Part shown: in pieces, positions 21,908 through 33,568 of the stretch | Layout: each line of letters begins with the position of its first letter | Numbering within the stretch: position 1 is the stretch's first letter | Position numbers and translations under genes: made by a program | Assembly (NCBI GenBank): GCA_030848705.1 | Contig: CM061245.1 | Location: 73,705,564 to 73,769,563 of the forward strand | Direction of reading: 5' to 3' | Length of the DNA: 64,000 nt | DNA from: Heracleum sosnowskyi | Lineage: Eukaryota; Streptophyta; Magnoliopsida; Apiales; Apiaceae | Notes under the pieces: model-generated | The model's database searches: none | What the model saw: only the letters and a program-made list of their open reading frames with translations | What the model was told of the DNA's origin: nothing

Positions 21908-22649
21908 CAAGTGCTGCTGATCTCACAAGTGCATTGTGCTTGCTGTCCACTGTCCCTGATCCGTAGATTATCACTCTTTGTTCCTGTTCCATCTCATAGG
22001 TCTTCAACTTCCCATAGATCATCTCTAAAGACATCTTTGTGAAGTCAATTCTTTCCCTTATGGATGATGACTTGTGTTCTACATGATGGGGCAGCTTCAT
22101 CATGAACTTCCTGTTTGATTCTCTCAGTGGATAGGTCTTTCCTTTCATTGCCAATTCATTGAGGAGTTTGGTATATTTCTCAAAGACCTGAGTTATACTT
22201 TCTCCTGGTAGAGACCTAAACGCTTCGTATTGAAAAGTCAAGATGTCCAATCTGTTTTCCTGCACGTCTTCAGTTCCTTCCATTATTAAGTTAATGGTAT
22301 CCCACATATGTTTCCCGCTTGTACAGTTCATCAACTGATAACTCATTTCCTTGTCTGCGGAGTCCGCCAATATCAACATTAAACCGGTGTCCAATCGAAT
22401 CAGTTCTTTGTCAGAATCTGTATACTCAGTAATATCCTTAGGTTGGGTGCCTTGAGGAATCCTGCTACCATCAGGAGCTGTAGATTCACTAACTGGTTTC
22501 ATTGGTACAAACGGTCCGTTCTCTAATATGCCAATATACAACGGATTAGATGCCTTGATAAATAACAGCATCTTCATCTTCCACAAACCGAAATCATCTC
22601 TTGTAAACGGGGGAACTTTAATACCAGCGGTTGTCTTTGGAGCACTCAT
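21908..22649 (-). pseudogene. Element A: gag, N-terminal part
   Basis: The N-terminal Copia gag-polypeptide region of element A, cut by insertion of B; it continues at 1242-1. The chosen start (ATG at 22647-22649) begins a Met-Ser-Ala-Pro sequence and aligns with gag starts of B and E. An ATG six codons upstream in the same frame is possible but less conserved. Conserved features include the Trp-Lys-Met/Ile-Lys stretch near the start, the LYxGILxNGPFVP segment and a Met-Trp-Asp-Thr-Ile motif. No stop is seen in this half. Confidence 0.88.
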
Positions 22650-22795
22650 GGTTTCTGAAAATTTCAAATTGTTTAAAATTCAAGAAATTCCAATTAAATG
22701 AAAAATTTTGAAAGTTAAAAAATTTGCTTCGAATTTTCACGCTACGTTTGATTTTGGTCTCATTCACCGGATCTGATTTGTATATCAATCATGTA

Positions 22796-22807
22796 GCTCT
22801 GATACCA
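22796..22807 (-). other. Element A primer binding site (initiator Met-tRNA)
   Basis: The same 12-nt TGGTATCAGAGC (element sense) as in B, two bases inside the LTR end at 22810. Confidence 0.92.
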
Positions 22808-22809
22808 AT

Positions 22810-23786
22810 TGTTAGGTCCAAAGTATCGTAGAAGGGGGGGTTGAATACGATACTCACAAATAATTTAATTTCGTTCGCGGATAATTCATTCAGTTCTATA
22901 ACGAAATCAAACACACCAAACCAAATCAAGTTTCGGGGAATATATCTTTTTATAAATATAAACCTCGAGGGGTGCTACAATTTCTAATCCGTAGATTAGC
23001 TTCAATGAGTTCTAGGTTATTCACAATCAATACAATGAAAGAGTTTAAGCAGAATTAATTTCTATGGTATTTTCTCTCTGGCTCAATCTCTCTCTCCGTA
23101 ATTGCTTCTGTGTGAATGAACCTGACTGAGGAAGACGCTGCCTCTCTCTTAGTAATTGTAGATTTAGTTTTAGAAAACTATCGAACCTCAATTGTAGAAA
23201 CAATCTTGGCCGTCCAATTCTCATCAACCTGTCCAACAAAGAATACTTTTCACCTGCTCCTAAATAAAAACCATCGAATGAATTAACTTTATTCACCATT
23301 CGATAGTTTTTAAAACAAAACTATCGAATACTAAATAAAGTTAAAGTGGTTTTCATTTGATTACTTTAAAACACATTCGATGGTTTTCTAAGATAGAAAA
23401 ACCATCGAATCTTTTTCTTTTCTTTTATCTTTTAATCAATACTCCTGAGCTCTTGGGTGTTTAAGTAATAGATTGTATCACTTTCTTCTGAGACGATAAA
23501 ACAACTTGATCTTTTCAGTGCCGTCACCTAGTGCAACTGGTCTGGTTCACAAATGAATAACACTTGATCAATTCTTCTTTTATGTCTTCAATTCAATGCT
23601 GCTAATACGTCCCTTGTCGTTCTGGTTGCTTCAATTAAATCACTGGAATCCCGTGGTACTTAACCCTAAATCATTCACCTACTTCTGTCGTCTTGAAAGT
23701 CTTGTTTCTTTTGCTGTCACTGAGACTTGAACATTTTCATGAACTTCTTTCCGTGACCTGTTTACGGACTTCAAGAATACATAACG
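22810..23786 (-). repeat. Element A 5' LTR
   Basis: The boundaries come from the primer site at 22796-22807 and from comparison with the related LTR at 26749-27723. The right end reads ...CATAACG where the other copy has ...CATAACA, so the terminal base may be mutated. It contains six copies of the A-family motif (ACTATCGAA/TTCGATAGT with a CCATCGAA variant) between about 23170 and 23405. The terminal hairpin AGTATCGTA/TACGATACT is at 22822-22830 and 22846-22854. The partner LTR is off the left edge. Confidence 0.85.
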
Positions 23787-24033
23787 TATTTTGATTTTTT
23801 GAGTTTACCTTTTCTTCTTTGATTCTGGATTCCTGTGCTTCTGATAATATTATTGTCTGTCTTGTCCTTTGTTGAGTTGTAGTTATCTCTTTTACATCTT
23901 ATGTTACATTATGCTTTACATTAACTTCTCTTAATTTATTTAAATGTTTGATAATTTGTAATGCAGCCAGTGTCAACATGATTTTCATGAGAATTAAAAC
24001 TCTCTACAAAAGTCTAAAGTCCAAATTTCTCCC

Positions 24034-24355
24034 TCTACGGATATCCCTATCAATTGATGGCCATTTTAGACACTGAATTTTTTATATATCTACGGATACC
24101 ATTTTTACACCTCTACGGATGTCGAATCCCAAAAGGTAAAATCCTATCCGTAGATAGATTAGTTTTAATCGTAACCGTTAAAGTCACTATCCTATCCGTA
24201 GTTACATGCGTACAGTATATGTATGTAATTGCAGTAAATTCGTGGCTTTACTGTTTAAATCCATTACTTTTAAACGGTTACTTTCTTGCCCAATCAGATA
24301 ATTTCTTTCAATTATTCTGGTTTTATTAGTGAATTATTTTGGGGGGGGTATAAAT
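24034..24355 (+). promoter_or_regulatory. Putative internal promoter of the D accessory frame
   Basis: Five copies of the D motif (TCTACGGAT or its complement) lie at 24034, 24089, 24112, 24146 and 24194, about 265-435 bp upstream of the accessory ATG at 24468. A TATAAAT box (24349-24355) immediately follows a run of eight G and sits about 116 bp upstream of the ATG. The leader is CT-rich. The layout matches elements B and E. The flanking 23787-24033 is D sequence between pol (outside the window) and the accessory frame, with no gene seen. Confidence 0.55.
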
Positions 24356-24467
24356 TGATTTTTACTCTCAGTTAATCATTTTCTATCATTTTCCAAAATT
24401 CACTAAGGCAAGAACTCTTCTTCTCTCTCAAAGCAAAAATCTCTCTGTAATTCCAAGCTTTACTTCA

Positions 24468-26748
24468 ATGGCACCAACCAACAAGACTATGTCTCTCACT
24501 GGGTTCACATATGAGAAGAACAACTTCACCGCTTTGGTGGACTACGAAGAGAAAAATGCATCATATCACACTATGATGAGGTTTCTCCAGAACTGCAAGC
24601 TCTCAAAGGTAATGTTCGAAGCCCCCAAACTATATTTTGAGGTAATTGAAGCAATTTGGGAATCTATTGTGTTCGATTCTATCAATGCTACAATCACCTT
24701 TGTTCTTCAAGGTAAGGAATATGTGATAAATAGTGATGTAATTACTGCTTGCTTAAATTTGCCTGAAAACAATAGGTTAGAAAAGCATAGTGATACTGAT
24801 GTTGTAAACATGCTAAATTCAATTAACTATGCTTTCCCTACGGGTAATTTAATTAAGATCCAGAGAAGAGGCATGGTCAAAGAATGGAGCTTTTTCTTTG
24901 ATGCCATTCTTAAGGTTTTCTCTGGTAAAATTAGCAACTATGATGCTGTTACTTTTTCTATGCTTGACATTTCTTACATGTTTTTGAATGATAGCTACTA
25001 TAACCTAGGATCCTTGATTTTATTTGAACTAGGAGCTAAACTAGGGAATAAAGCATCTAAAAGTAAGAATGTCTATTATGCTAGATTTATCATGTTGCTA
25101 GCTAACCATGTAGAAAGTAGCCCGGTGGTCCAATTCCCTGCAAACTCCAAAGAGTGTTGGGTTCAAAATTAGAGAGTCCTTGAGGACTTGAATAGGCTGA
25201 ACCACAACAAGGAGGTTCAATTGGTGTATCCACCAATTTTCAATGCAGCTCAAGAGGCACAGGTGAGTCAGGTAATCTCCTCAACTGTTCCTTCCTCTAT
25301 TGCCATTTCTTTGATTTCCAGTACCACCATGGAGGCTGGAACTGTCCAACAGCCTCATACCCAAGTGGCCACCTCTAAAATTCCTAAATCAAAATCCAGA
25401 AAGCCAACCTCAGGTGCTTCTCAAAAGGCACCTGTTGTAAAAACTACCCAAACCCTTGAGGGGAGTGTGAAGGAGGTAGTAAGTGGTGAGGGAAGGGGTG
25501 AACATCAAAGAAACCCCAAAAACAAGGAGGGTGACATAAGTGTGTCCCAACCTAGCCACCCTGTATCTTCTCAAAAAGATGTAGTTGTTGAAAAGGAATT
25601 TTTCACATCCCTAGTGGCATCCTTCCAAAAGGATGTTGCTATTGAAAATAGTCCCCAACCAGGGACACAACACAAGAGGGATAAGGACACCAGAAGCCCC
25701 ACATATACAACCAAGGCCTATGAACGGAAAAAGCGGTCTAAAACATCTGGGGTTGCACAGGGATTACACATAGTGTCAATGGCACCATCACAAATTCAGT
25801 TTGATGTGGCTCTAGTAAATGTGGAGTCACAACCCCATTCTTTAACTATTCAAACTGAAACAGAAACTCCAAGCTCACCTACTCTCTCTTTGGATGTGGA
25901 TATGATTCACACATCAATTCCTGATTCTCCATCTTTAACCTTCTTGGAGAAGCCCCACTTTGAAATTGGTAGTCATCATCTTATTGATGATTTGTTGGAC
26001 CACCAATCTATCATTTCTAAGACTTTGGCTCCATCTGTGACTCTCAATTTAAAATCAATCTCCATAGATTCAGCCATAGTCTCAATTTCAAAAGCTACTT
26101 CTTTTTCTTCATCTAAGAATATCTCTCATCCGTTGATGAGTGTTTGTCTATCTACGGATATGCCTCAAATCAGCTATTCATTGACATATACTTCTACTAT
26201 CTCTACGGATACTCCTTCCACACTTGCACTTCAAACTTCAAATATTATAACTTCAAGTGTGGATGAGTTAGTAGTAGTTCAAACACTTTTAGGACTGAGG
26301 GAAGGGAGTGAAGCTATTGAGAGTGAGAGGCTGGTTTGCAACCAGACAAAAGGAGAAGGAGAGCAAGAGGGACGAACTATTTCTTCAAGTCTGGTAAAAG
26401 TGAGATATGAGAGTTCCACCTTAGTAGGTGAAGGTGAGGGTGTGAGAGGTGTGAGCCAAGGGGAGCCCTTGATGCAACAACATATATAAATTGAGAGAAA
26501 AGCAGGTACATGAGAGATAAGGATGGAAGGCTCAGACATTGCAAGTGAGTCAATGGATGTTAGTGATGCAGATAGGGAGAGACTGTTCCAACTTGAGTAT
26601 CAAAATAAGTTGGATCAAGTCAACCTGAATGCTGAGACATTTACTCATCCTGATCCAGCATATCAAGTCTTGACTGGATAGGGCAATGTGGAGGCAGAAA
26701 GGATGTTGACTTTGGTACACACTACTGAATCAATGTCTAGGGCAAAAG
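24468..26748 (+). pseudogene. Element D accessory frame, N-terminal part, broken
   Basis: Clearly homologous to the B accessory protein. The first about 235 residues show the same domain (GFTYEKN near the start, a FSGKIS motif, a YYARF motif near the end), followed by Ser/Thr/Pro-rich sequence. An in-frame TAG at 25170-25172 replaces a residue present in B. A stop at about 26487-26489 and further changes end the frame before the LTR insertion at 26749. Motif copies appear at about 26119 (variant), 26150 and 26200 inside coding sequence. The function is unknown. Confidence 0.82.
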
Positions 26749-27723
26749 TGTTAGGTCCAAAGTATCGTAGAAGGGGGGGGGGGGGGGGGTTGAATACGAT
26801 ACTCACAAATAATTCAATTTCGTTCGCGGATTAATCATTCAGTTCTATAACGAAATCAAACACACCAAATCAAACCAAGAGTCGGGGAATATATCTTTTT
26901 ATAAATATAAACCTCGAGGGGTGCTACAATTTCTAATCCGTAGATTAGCTTCAATGAGTTTAAGGTTACACAAATTCAATACAATGATCAAATTCTGAGC
27001 ACTAATAATTTCTCTGAATTTCTCCGGCTCAAACTTCTCTCTCAGTAATGTCTCTGTGTAAAATGCCTTAACTGAAGAAGACACTTCTTCATCTTTGTAT
27101 TAATTGTAGTCTTGATTTGAAAACTATCGAACCAAAATTGTAGTCTTGATTTGAAAACTATCAACCTGTCAAACAAAGTAACCTTTTCACCTGCTTCTAC
27201 ATTTGTAAACTATCGAATGAATAAATGAATTTACCATTCGATAGTTTTTAAATAAAAACTATCGAAAAGTAAATTACATTACTCTAGTTTTCAAATGGTT
27301 TTCTTAAATCTCATTCGATAGTTTTCTAAATAGAAAAACTATCGAATCCTTTTCTAGTCCTTGATCTTTTGGAAAAGCTTTTGAGCTCCAGGGTGTTTCA
27401 GTTTTAGACTGCATCAATTTCTTCTAAGACGAAAAAACAACCTGATCTTTTTAAGTGCCGTCAACTAGTGCAACTGGTCTGGTTCACAGATGAATAACAC
27501 TTGATCAATTCTTCTTCTATGTGTTGAATTCAATGCTGCTGATAAGTCTTTTTTCGTCCTGGTTGCTTCAAATAAATCACTGGAATCCTGTGGCACTAAC
27601 CCTAAATCATTCACATACTTCTGTCGTCTTGAAAGTCTTGTTTCTTTTGCTGTCACTGAGGCTTGAACATTTTCATGAACTTCTTTTCCGTGACCTGTTT
27701 ACGGACTTCAAGAATACATAACA
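26749..27723 (-). repeat. A-family LTR (probable solo LTR) inside the D accessory frame
   Basis: 975 bp matching the A 5' LTR in the same orientation, with plus-strand ends TGTTAGG...CATAACA and a run of 17 G in the hairpin loop. Six A-motif copies lie at about 27124-27345. No target duplication is visible: the left flank is aaaag and the right is ttttc. D sequence corresponding to the B coiled-coil region is missing to the right, so a deletion probably accompanied or followed insertion. The first bases after the LTR repeat an internal LTR segment (acattttcatgaacttct). Confidence 0.85.
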
Positions 27724-29235
27724 TTTTCATGAACTTCTCCTCAAGCTAAGGATGTTCAAATCTTTCTCAACTCGGAAAGGTTAATCAAGGAATCCATCTT
27801 CAAGGCTGTGACTTCATCTTCAACAGGTTCAGTGCCTATCCACACAACCATCCTGAAAGTTCTCACTGCTGATACCATTATTCTTCAAAAAGATTATGAT
27901 GTTGAACACTCAAGTGTCAAGGAGTTTGAACCAATCTTCAGTGGCAAGACTAGATCTCCACCAAGACATCATGGCAAGAACAAATTAGAAGTGGACTATC
28001 CATTTCCCAAGCTTGATGATTATAAGGTGTTAGCAGCTCTTATCAGGAATCTGAAGAATACCAATGACATAATGCTGAGACAAGGGTTGGCTGTTATCTA
28101 CAGAAATGGTAAAGAAATTCACATCACAAGCAGCCATCCCAGGTTCAATGAAGCCAAAGCAGAAGAGATTTCCAGAATAAGGAGAGAAGCCAATCCCCAG
28201 GGTTTTGAATCTACACCTGAAAAACAGGCTAGATTGGCCCAAGAACTTATGAGGGAGATGGAGGAAGAAAGTAGTGAGGCTGCAGAGGAAGAGGCCCCTA
28301 CTAAAAGGAAATTGAAGAAAAGGAAGACAGTGCCTAAGACCAAGCCTACCAGATGGAAGCAAATATCACATAGGTCTGTTTCTCCTGAGAAAGTAGAAGA
28401 GAAGAGAGATACATGGAGGAGGATTGTTTTTGAAGACCTCATTCCAGCTTCATCTCAATCTCAAACCACCTTCCATGAGACTCCTGTAGAGCCTAAAGAA
28501 GAGCATGTTGAGTTTGAAAACTTGATTTTCCCTAAGTTCCTAATTGAAGCTGAAAAGAAGTCAAAGAAAAGGGAACAAGTCAAAAGAGCTCAACAAGGAC
28601 CAATCAAGCTGAATGTTGCACCAAAAGTTGCCAAGCCAGTTGAGAACAAGGCAGACTTTTTGTACATTGTAGAAATACATGAGTACTCAACCATGGATCT
28701 TTTCCTTGACGAAGTTAGTGAAATAAGAGGCACAGACAAATTCAGAGATCTACCTGAAAGACTAACCTTTGTCTACAAAGGAGGGAAGGTGAGAGCATGG
28801 CCCCTGCAACAAGTGTTGAATGAATGATATTCTACCTTGGTGAAAGTCTTCTCAGGCTTCAAAAACACACGGGGATTCTCTGAGGTTGCAAGGAGTGCTG
28901 TATTGAAGAAGATTGAGGAAATCAGGAGCAACTGGAATTCTCCTAATGGTTTGCCAAGAAAGCTGAAGATCCCTTTTAATGGACAAAGAATCCATCTTTA
29001 ACCTTACTGAATGATGGAATTCAAGGATGAAAAGGGCTGTAGAAGATTCTTCAGGATTGAAGATCAATTGTCTAAGGCTAGCACCAGGTACCTTAGATGG
29101 TTGCAAGGCACGCTAGATCCAAAGATTGCTGAAGAAGATGCATTCTACAGAAGACTTCAAGATCAAATCAAGGCAAACTATGCTAAGGAAGGGAGACAAA
29201 AGATGCAGCCTCCAAGAGAGAAGAAAAGGAATTAA
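27724..29235 (+). pseudogene. Element D accessory frame, C-terminal part
   Basis: Homologous to the last third of the B accessory frame. It has a YRNGKEI-like segment, a Lys/Glu-rich low-complexity region, and a C-terminal domain with LPERLxFVYKGG and a paired CRRFFxIEDQL motif. The main frame (27808-28827) ends at a TGA where B has a Glu-Tyr pair. Another in-frame stop follows near 29007, and the frame resumes at 29011-29235. Not functional as it stands. Confidence 0.8.
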
Positions 29236-29348
29236 ATCTCCTCAGACAAAGGAGCATTCTCTATGTAATTATCTCTACTCTTCAGTTTTTCATTTATGTA
29301 GCTTAATGCAATTTTTACTGTTAATGTTTATTTGTTAGAAGTGATTTT

Positions 29349-29440
29349 GTTATCATCAAGACTCTTAATTTATGACTGATTCTCAACCAGGCATAAATTG
29401 GGGGAGATTGTTAGGAACTATGTTGTTTCTTGATGATAAC
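29349..29440. repeat. Inverted repeat and polypurine tract at the D 3' LTR boundary
   Basis: Perfect 13-bp arms, GTTATCATCAAGA (29349-29361) and its complement (29428-29440), enclose the polypurine tract AAATTGGGGGAGAT (29395-29408) and the LTR start TGTTAGG at 29409. Confidence 0.75.
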
Positions 29441-29874
29441 TAGATTGACTTAGTAAAAATTGTATAAGTAAAATGTAGCCTTCAACGGATATCATGCTTT
29501 TGTAGTATCCGTAAAAGGGTAGCTTATCTACGGATAAGACTCAATGTAACATGCTTGTGTAATCCTGATGTACAATCCTGAGATGCAATCCTGAGGAACA
29601 ATCTTGATGAACATTCCTGATATGCAATCCTGATGTGGAGTCCTGATGTGTAGTCCTGATGCGTATTCCTGATTTGTAATCCTGATGTTGAAGTTGAAGT
29701 ATTAGTTTTTAGGCTGAATAAGTCATGTTGACTATTAATAGATATGTAGAATAAGGAGGCTAATTGTAAATAGTCTATGCCTTGTAATTTTACATAAGTG
29801 AAATTGACTGTCAACGGATAACAACATTAGCCTTCTACGGATGTGACCAAATGTACTGTCTACGGATAGCAGTA
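29409..29874 (+). repeat. Element D 3' LTR, first part (split by element E)
   Basis: Starts with TGTTAGG right after the polypurine tract and holds five to six D-motif copies (TCTACGGAT, TCAACGGAT). It breaks at the E insertion site cagta (29870-29874). It also contains a run of diverged short repeats of about 15 bp, of the form aatcctgatgtgn, at 29560-29690. Confidence 0.9.
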
Positions 29875-30938
29875 TGTTAGGATTTATGGGTGATAGCTAT
29901 GAGACAACTTAATTAGATATTTTATATACTTAATTTTATTAAGTATGAACATACTGTCACAGCCAGAGTATGTCTATGTAACCGTTTTTGTTTGCTTTGA
30001 ATAAAATTCTAGTACATCTTGGTAGAAGTTCATTAGTTTGTTCAAGCCTCAAGAAGTGCTCAAGATGGACAGCAAGAATAAATACTACTGTCACAACATT
30101 GACAGTAGGGTTACTTGAAGAGAGCATGTTGCAAGTCACGGCAGTACATTCACTCTGACAGCAACATTGGCGGAAGCCCTCTGACAGCAACTTTATCTTA
30201 ACCTGACAGCAAGCTTGGAAATCCTGACAGCACCTTCTGCGGGGATTTCTTACTGTCACCAAAATCACACTCCTGTGACAGCAAGCTTAGCTATCAGGAT
30301 ACTGTCATGAAGGGATATCATTTGTATTGGGGATCAAACCAGTCAAACATGTGACAGTTTAGATGTTCAAGAAACAGGCGTGTTGCAGTATCCCAACACC
30401 GCAACAGGTCTGCAAGACTAAGACCGAAGATCGAAGAGATCACATGACAAAGCTCACCAATTCCAGTGTATGACATATCTACATCTACTGAATTGTGTTA
30501 GCTTGATATGGAAAGTTTCTAGATTGCTTTGTAATGTATTGATAAGTTGTTTGTATAGCAATTTAGGAAAGATTCACGGGTAGGCAAATTGTAAGAAGCT
30601 GCCACTTGCAAATGACAGCAGCTTCACTAGAACCGTGTTGATAGTGATAGGTTTAGTTTTTACAAAAACTATCTATCATTCCATTCTTTGTAACAACGTG
30701 AGATCAATCACTCGAGAAACCGAAGCTCAAGAAAACATACATTTTCTTGAGGTTGTAGCAACCCATTGCAAAATAAATAAAACATTTATTTTGTGAGAAT
30801 TGTTTGTGTGTCTACTTTCGTTTGCAATCGATTAAGTGATAAACTTTAATCTTAGTTTTTGTTGTTGAAACGTAGATTGAGTTTTATCACTATTGCATTC
30901 AACCCCCCCCCCCCTTCTGCAATAGTCAAGGACCAACA
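29875..30938 (+). repeat. Element E 5' LTR
   Basis: 1064 bp, TGTTAGG...CCAACA. It contains about twelve CTGTCA/TGACAG motifs. The terminal hairpin ACTATTGCA (30889-30897) and TGCAATAGT (30918-30926) has a loop with 12 C. Confidence 0.95.
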
Positions 30939-30940
30939 AC

Positions 30941-30952
30941 TGGTATCAAAGC
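30941..30952 (+). other. Element E primer binding site
   Basis: TGGTATCAAAGC, two bases after the 5' LTR. It differs by one base from the initiator Met-tRNA site seen in A and B. Confidence 0.88.
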
Positions 30953-30979
30953 AGACAGATTGTTCTTAAATCTGAGATC

Positions 30980-33556
30980 ATGACAAGTATGCAAAAGTCA
31001 AGTAGCATAAAAATTCCAGCTTTTGTTAAAGAGAACAATAATGTATGGAAAATAAAAATCATGCTGTTTATCAAAGCTGCGAATCCATTATACTTGGGTA
31101 TCCTCCAGAATGGTCCCTTCGTTCCACGTAAAGAAATTGAAGCCTCAACTGTAGATGGTGTTCTTATTCCAGCCTACTGGGTCAACAAACTACCTTCTGA
31201 GTTTCTGGAACCAGAAAAAGAGAAGGTGGCCTTGGATGATTACTTGCAACTCATCATACTGGATGCTCTCACCTTGGACAAAGCCATGTGTGGGAATGTC
31301 ATTGGGTGCTCATCAGCCAAGGATATGTGGAATAGATCGAGCTGCTGTGTGAAGGAAGTGAAGAAGTGAAAGACAACCAGAGACAAATCCTTATCTCACA
31401 GTATGAAGCCTTCATGGAAAAGTCAGGAGAAGACCTTAAAACTATGTTTGAAAGGTTTAGCAAACTTATGACTGAGCTACAGATTCATGGCAAGTACTAT
31501 GATAGGAAAGAATTGAATATCAAGTTCTTGCTCACACTTCCTGAGCATCTTGAGCACAAAGTCACTACCATAAGAGAAGGAAGAAATCTGAACAATATTT
31601 CTCTTGAAACCCTATATGGTGTGCTTAAATCATATGAGCTTGAGTTTTTCCAGAAAAGAGCTATTCTAGCTGGATCCAGAGGAAAGATGGCTAATATTTC
31701 AGGTGCTCTCGTGGCTCATGTACCAAGGATCACTCAACCTACTGAAGAAAATCAAGTCATCCAACCTGCTCCAATACCAACTCTTAAGATTGAAGAGGTT
31801 GTGGATGATGAGGAGAAAGTTGTACTACAGCTAACTGATGTTGAAGATGAAGACTTCTATTCCTTGGAAGAACTGGAAAAGATGGATAATCCAACCATGG
31901 CTTACATGGCTAAGAAATTCAAGAACATAAGGTTCAAGAGAAACAAGCCATATAAGTTTCAAGGTCAAACATCAAGGTTCAGCAAAGGGAACTTCTCCAA
32001 AGTTGAAGGTGGTGCTACAAGAGGTTGATACAAAACAGGGATGGTGGACAGATCCAAGTTCAGGTGTTACAACTGCAATGAGCTTGGCCATTTTTCTACT
32101 GAATGCAGAAGGCCAAAGCAAAATCAAAGGATGGATAAAGGGTCAAGTGGACACTTCAAGAAAGGACAGGGAAAGGCCTATGTGGCTGAAGGAAAGTGCT
32201 GGGATGATACTGATGATGAAGAGGAAGAGGATTATGTGAATTTAGCACTCATGGCTAAATCTGAAGAAGCCCCCTCTAGCTCTCCAAGTCAGGTACCCTC
32301 ACTTGTCTTACTTGATATGTCTAAAGATGAATACAAGCAAACTGTTGAAGAATTGAGTACTGAGATGTTTAATGTTCATACTAGTTTAACTGCAGCTAAT
32401 GAAGAAATTACTAGGTTAACTAAGTCGAATGATGAACTCAGTTCTGAAAATGATTTGCTTTTATTAAAGACCAATCGATTAGAATCTTTAACACAGGAGA
32501 ATGCTAAACTGAAAAATGAAATAGCCTGTGCTAAAGAGATTGAGGAGTTTCTAAGGAAAGAAATTAGTGAAAATGAATTCAAGATTAAAGCCTATAGAAA
32601 CTCATCTAAACAACTTCAGGATTATCATGAAAAACACATAGAGGATCAAAAGGTAGGGATAGGTTTTGAATATGGCAAAAGACCTGGTAAGGAAATTGTC
32701 AGTCAGGATTGTTCAACTGATGCTACTGTCAAACCTCATGTTCTCAAGAAACTCAACAAACCAATTTTTAAACTTTCTGAACTTGAGTTTCATGAGGAAG
32801 CCATGCTCATCAAGCATCAACTTGATGATGAGGATGAAGGTACTAACAGTTCAACAGTTGGTGGAAAAGATACTGTCACATTCCCCAAGACAGTAACTTT
32901 GCCAAACAATCTGACAGAATGTTCTAAAGACACTGTCAAGAGAGCTTCAAAGACAACAACTTCGAAACCTACTATCATGACAGAAGGCATGAAAGGTACT
33001 GTCAAGAAAAGCTCGACAGCAACTTCAGAACATCCTGATGACACAGTAACTTACAAGTCTAGAAACAGGAATGGTAAGTTAGGAAATGGCAATGCTAATG
33101 GTAGTAATGCTCTTAGGAAACTATGCAATAATTGTGTCTCTTCACATCACTTAACTCATGTCTGTAAGAATCCAAAAGAGGTCAAGGAGAATGTGACTCT
33201 GAAAAATGGTAACTTACATAGAACCCCCCCTTATGCATAGACCTATGGTAGTGTGTAATAACATTGATTGTATGCCATGTAAGATAACTGCCATGAGTAC
33301 TTGCTTCAATTTGCCTATTTTGTCTACTGAACAATGTGCCTACATGCAAACTGTTGGGACTCCTGAGCCTATTGGTTACAGTAAGAAGGCCTCATCCAGT
33401 AAGAGTAAGAACAAGTCTAATTCTAAAGAAAAGTGGGTGAAGAGGGGAGTCCAACAGAAGATTCCTGATGAGATGATTAAAGTTGAAAATGTTGATTATG
33501 TCTGTGATACTGAAGTAGCAGGACCCAACAAGGATTGGGTACCATATGCCTCTTAA
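30980..33556 (+). pseudogene. Element E gag, with frameshifts and a nonsense codon
   Basis: A Copia gag with the N-terminal gag-polypeptide region, a CCHC knuckle near 32065-32110, a coiled coil (about 32330-32640) and a second Cys/His knuckle near 33125-33170. It resembles A gag. Lesions are a one-base frameshift near 31335-31366, TGA at 32026-32028 where A reads through, and a second frameshift at the C7 run near 33224. After that the frame runs to a TAA at 33554-33556, three codons past a WVP sequence. The C-terminal third contains many copies of the CTGTCA/TGACAG motif read in several frames. Confidence 0.88.
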
Positions 33557-33568
33557 ATACAATTTGTT

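Noticed and set aside
26749..27723. Possible 3' LTR of element A
   Set aside because: A reads leftward from the LTR at 22810, so its 3' LTR must be left of the window; D sequence also lies between the two LTRs.
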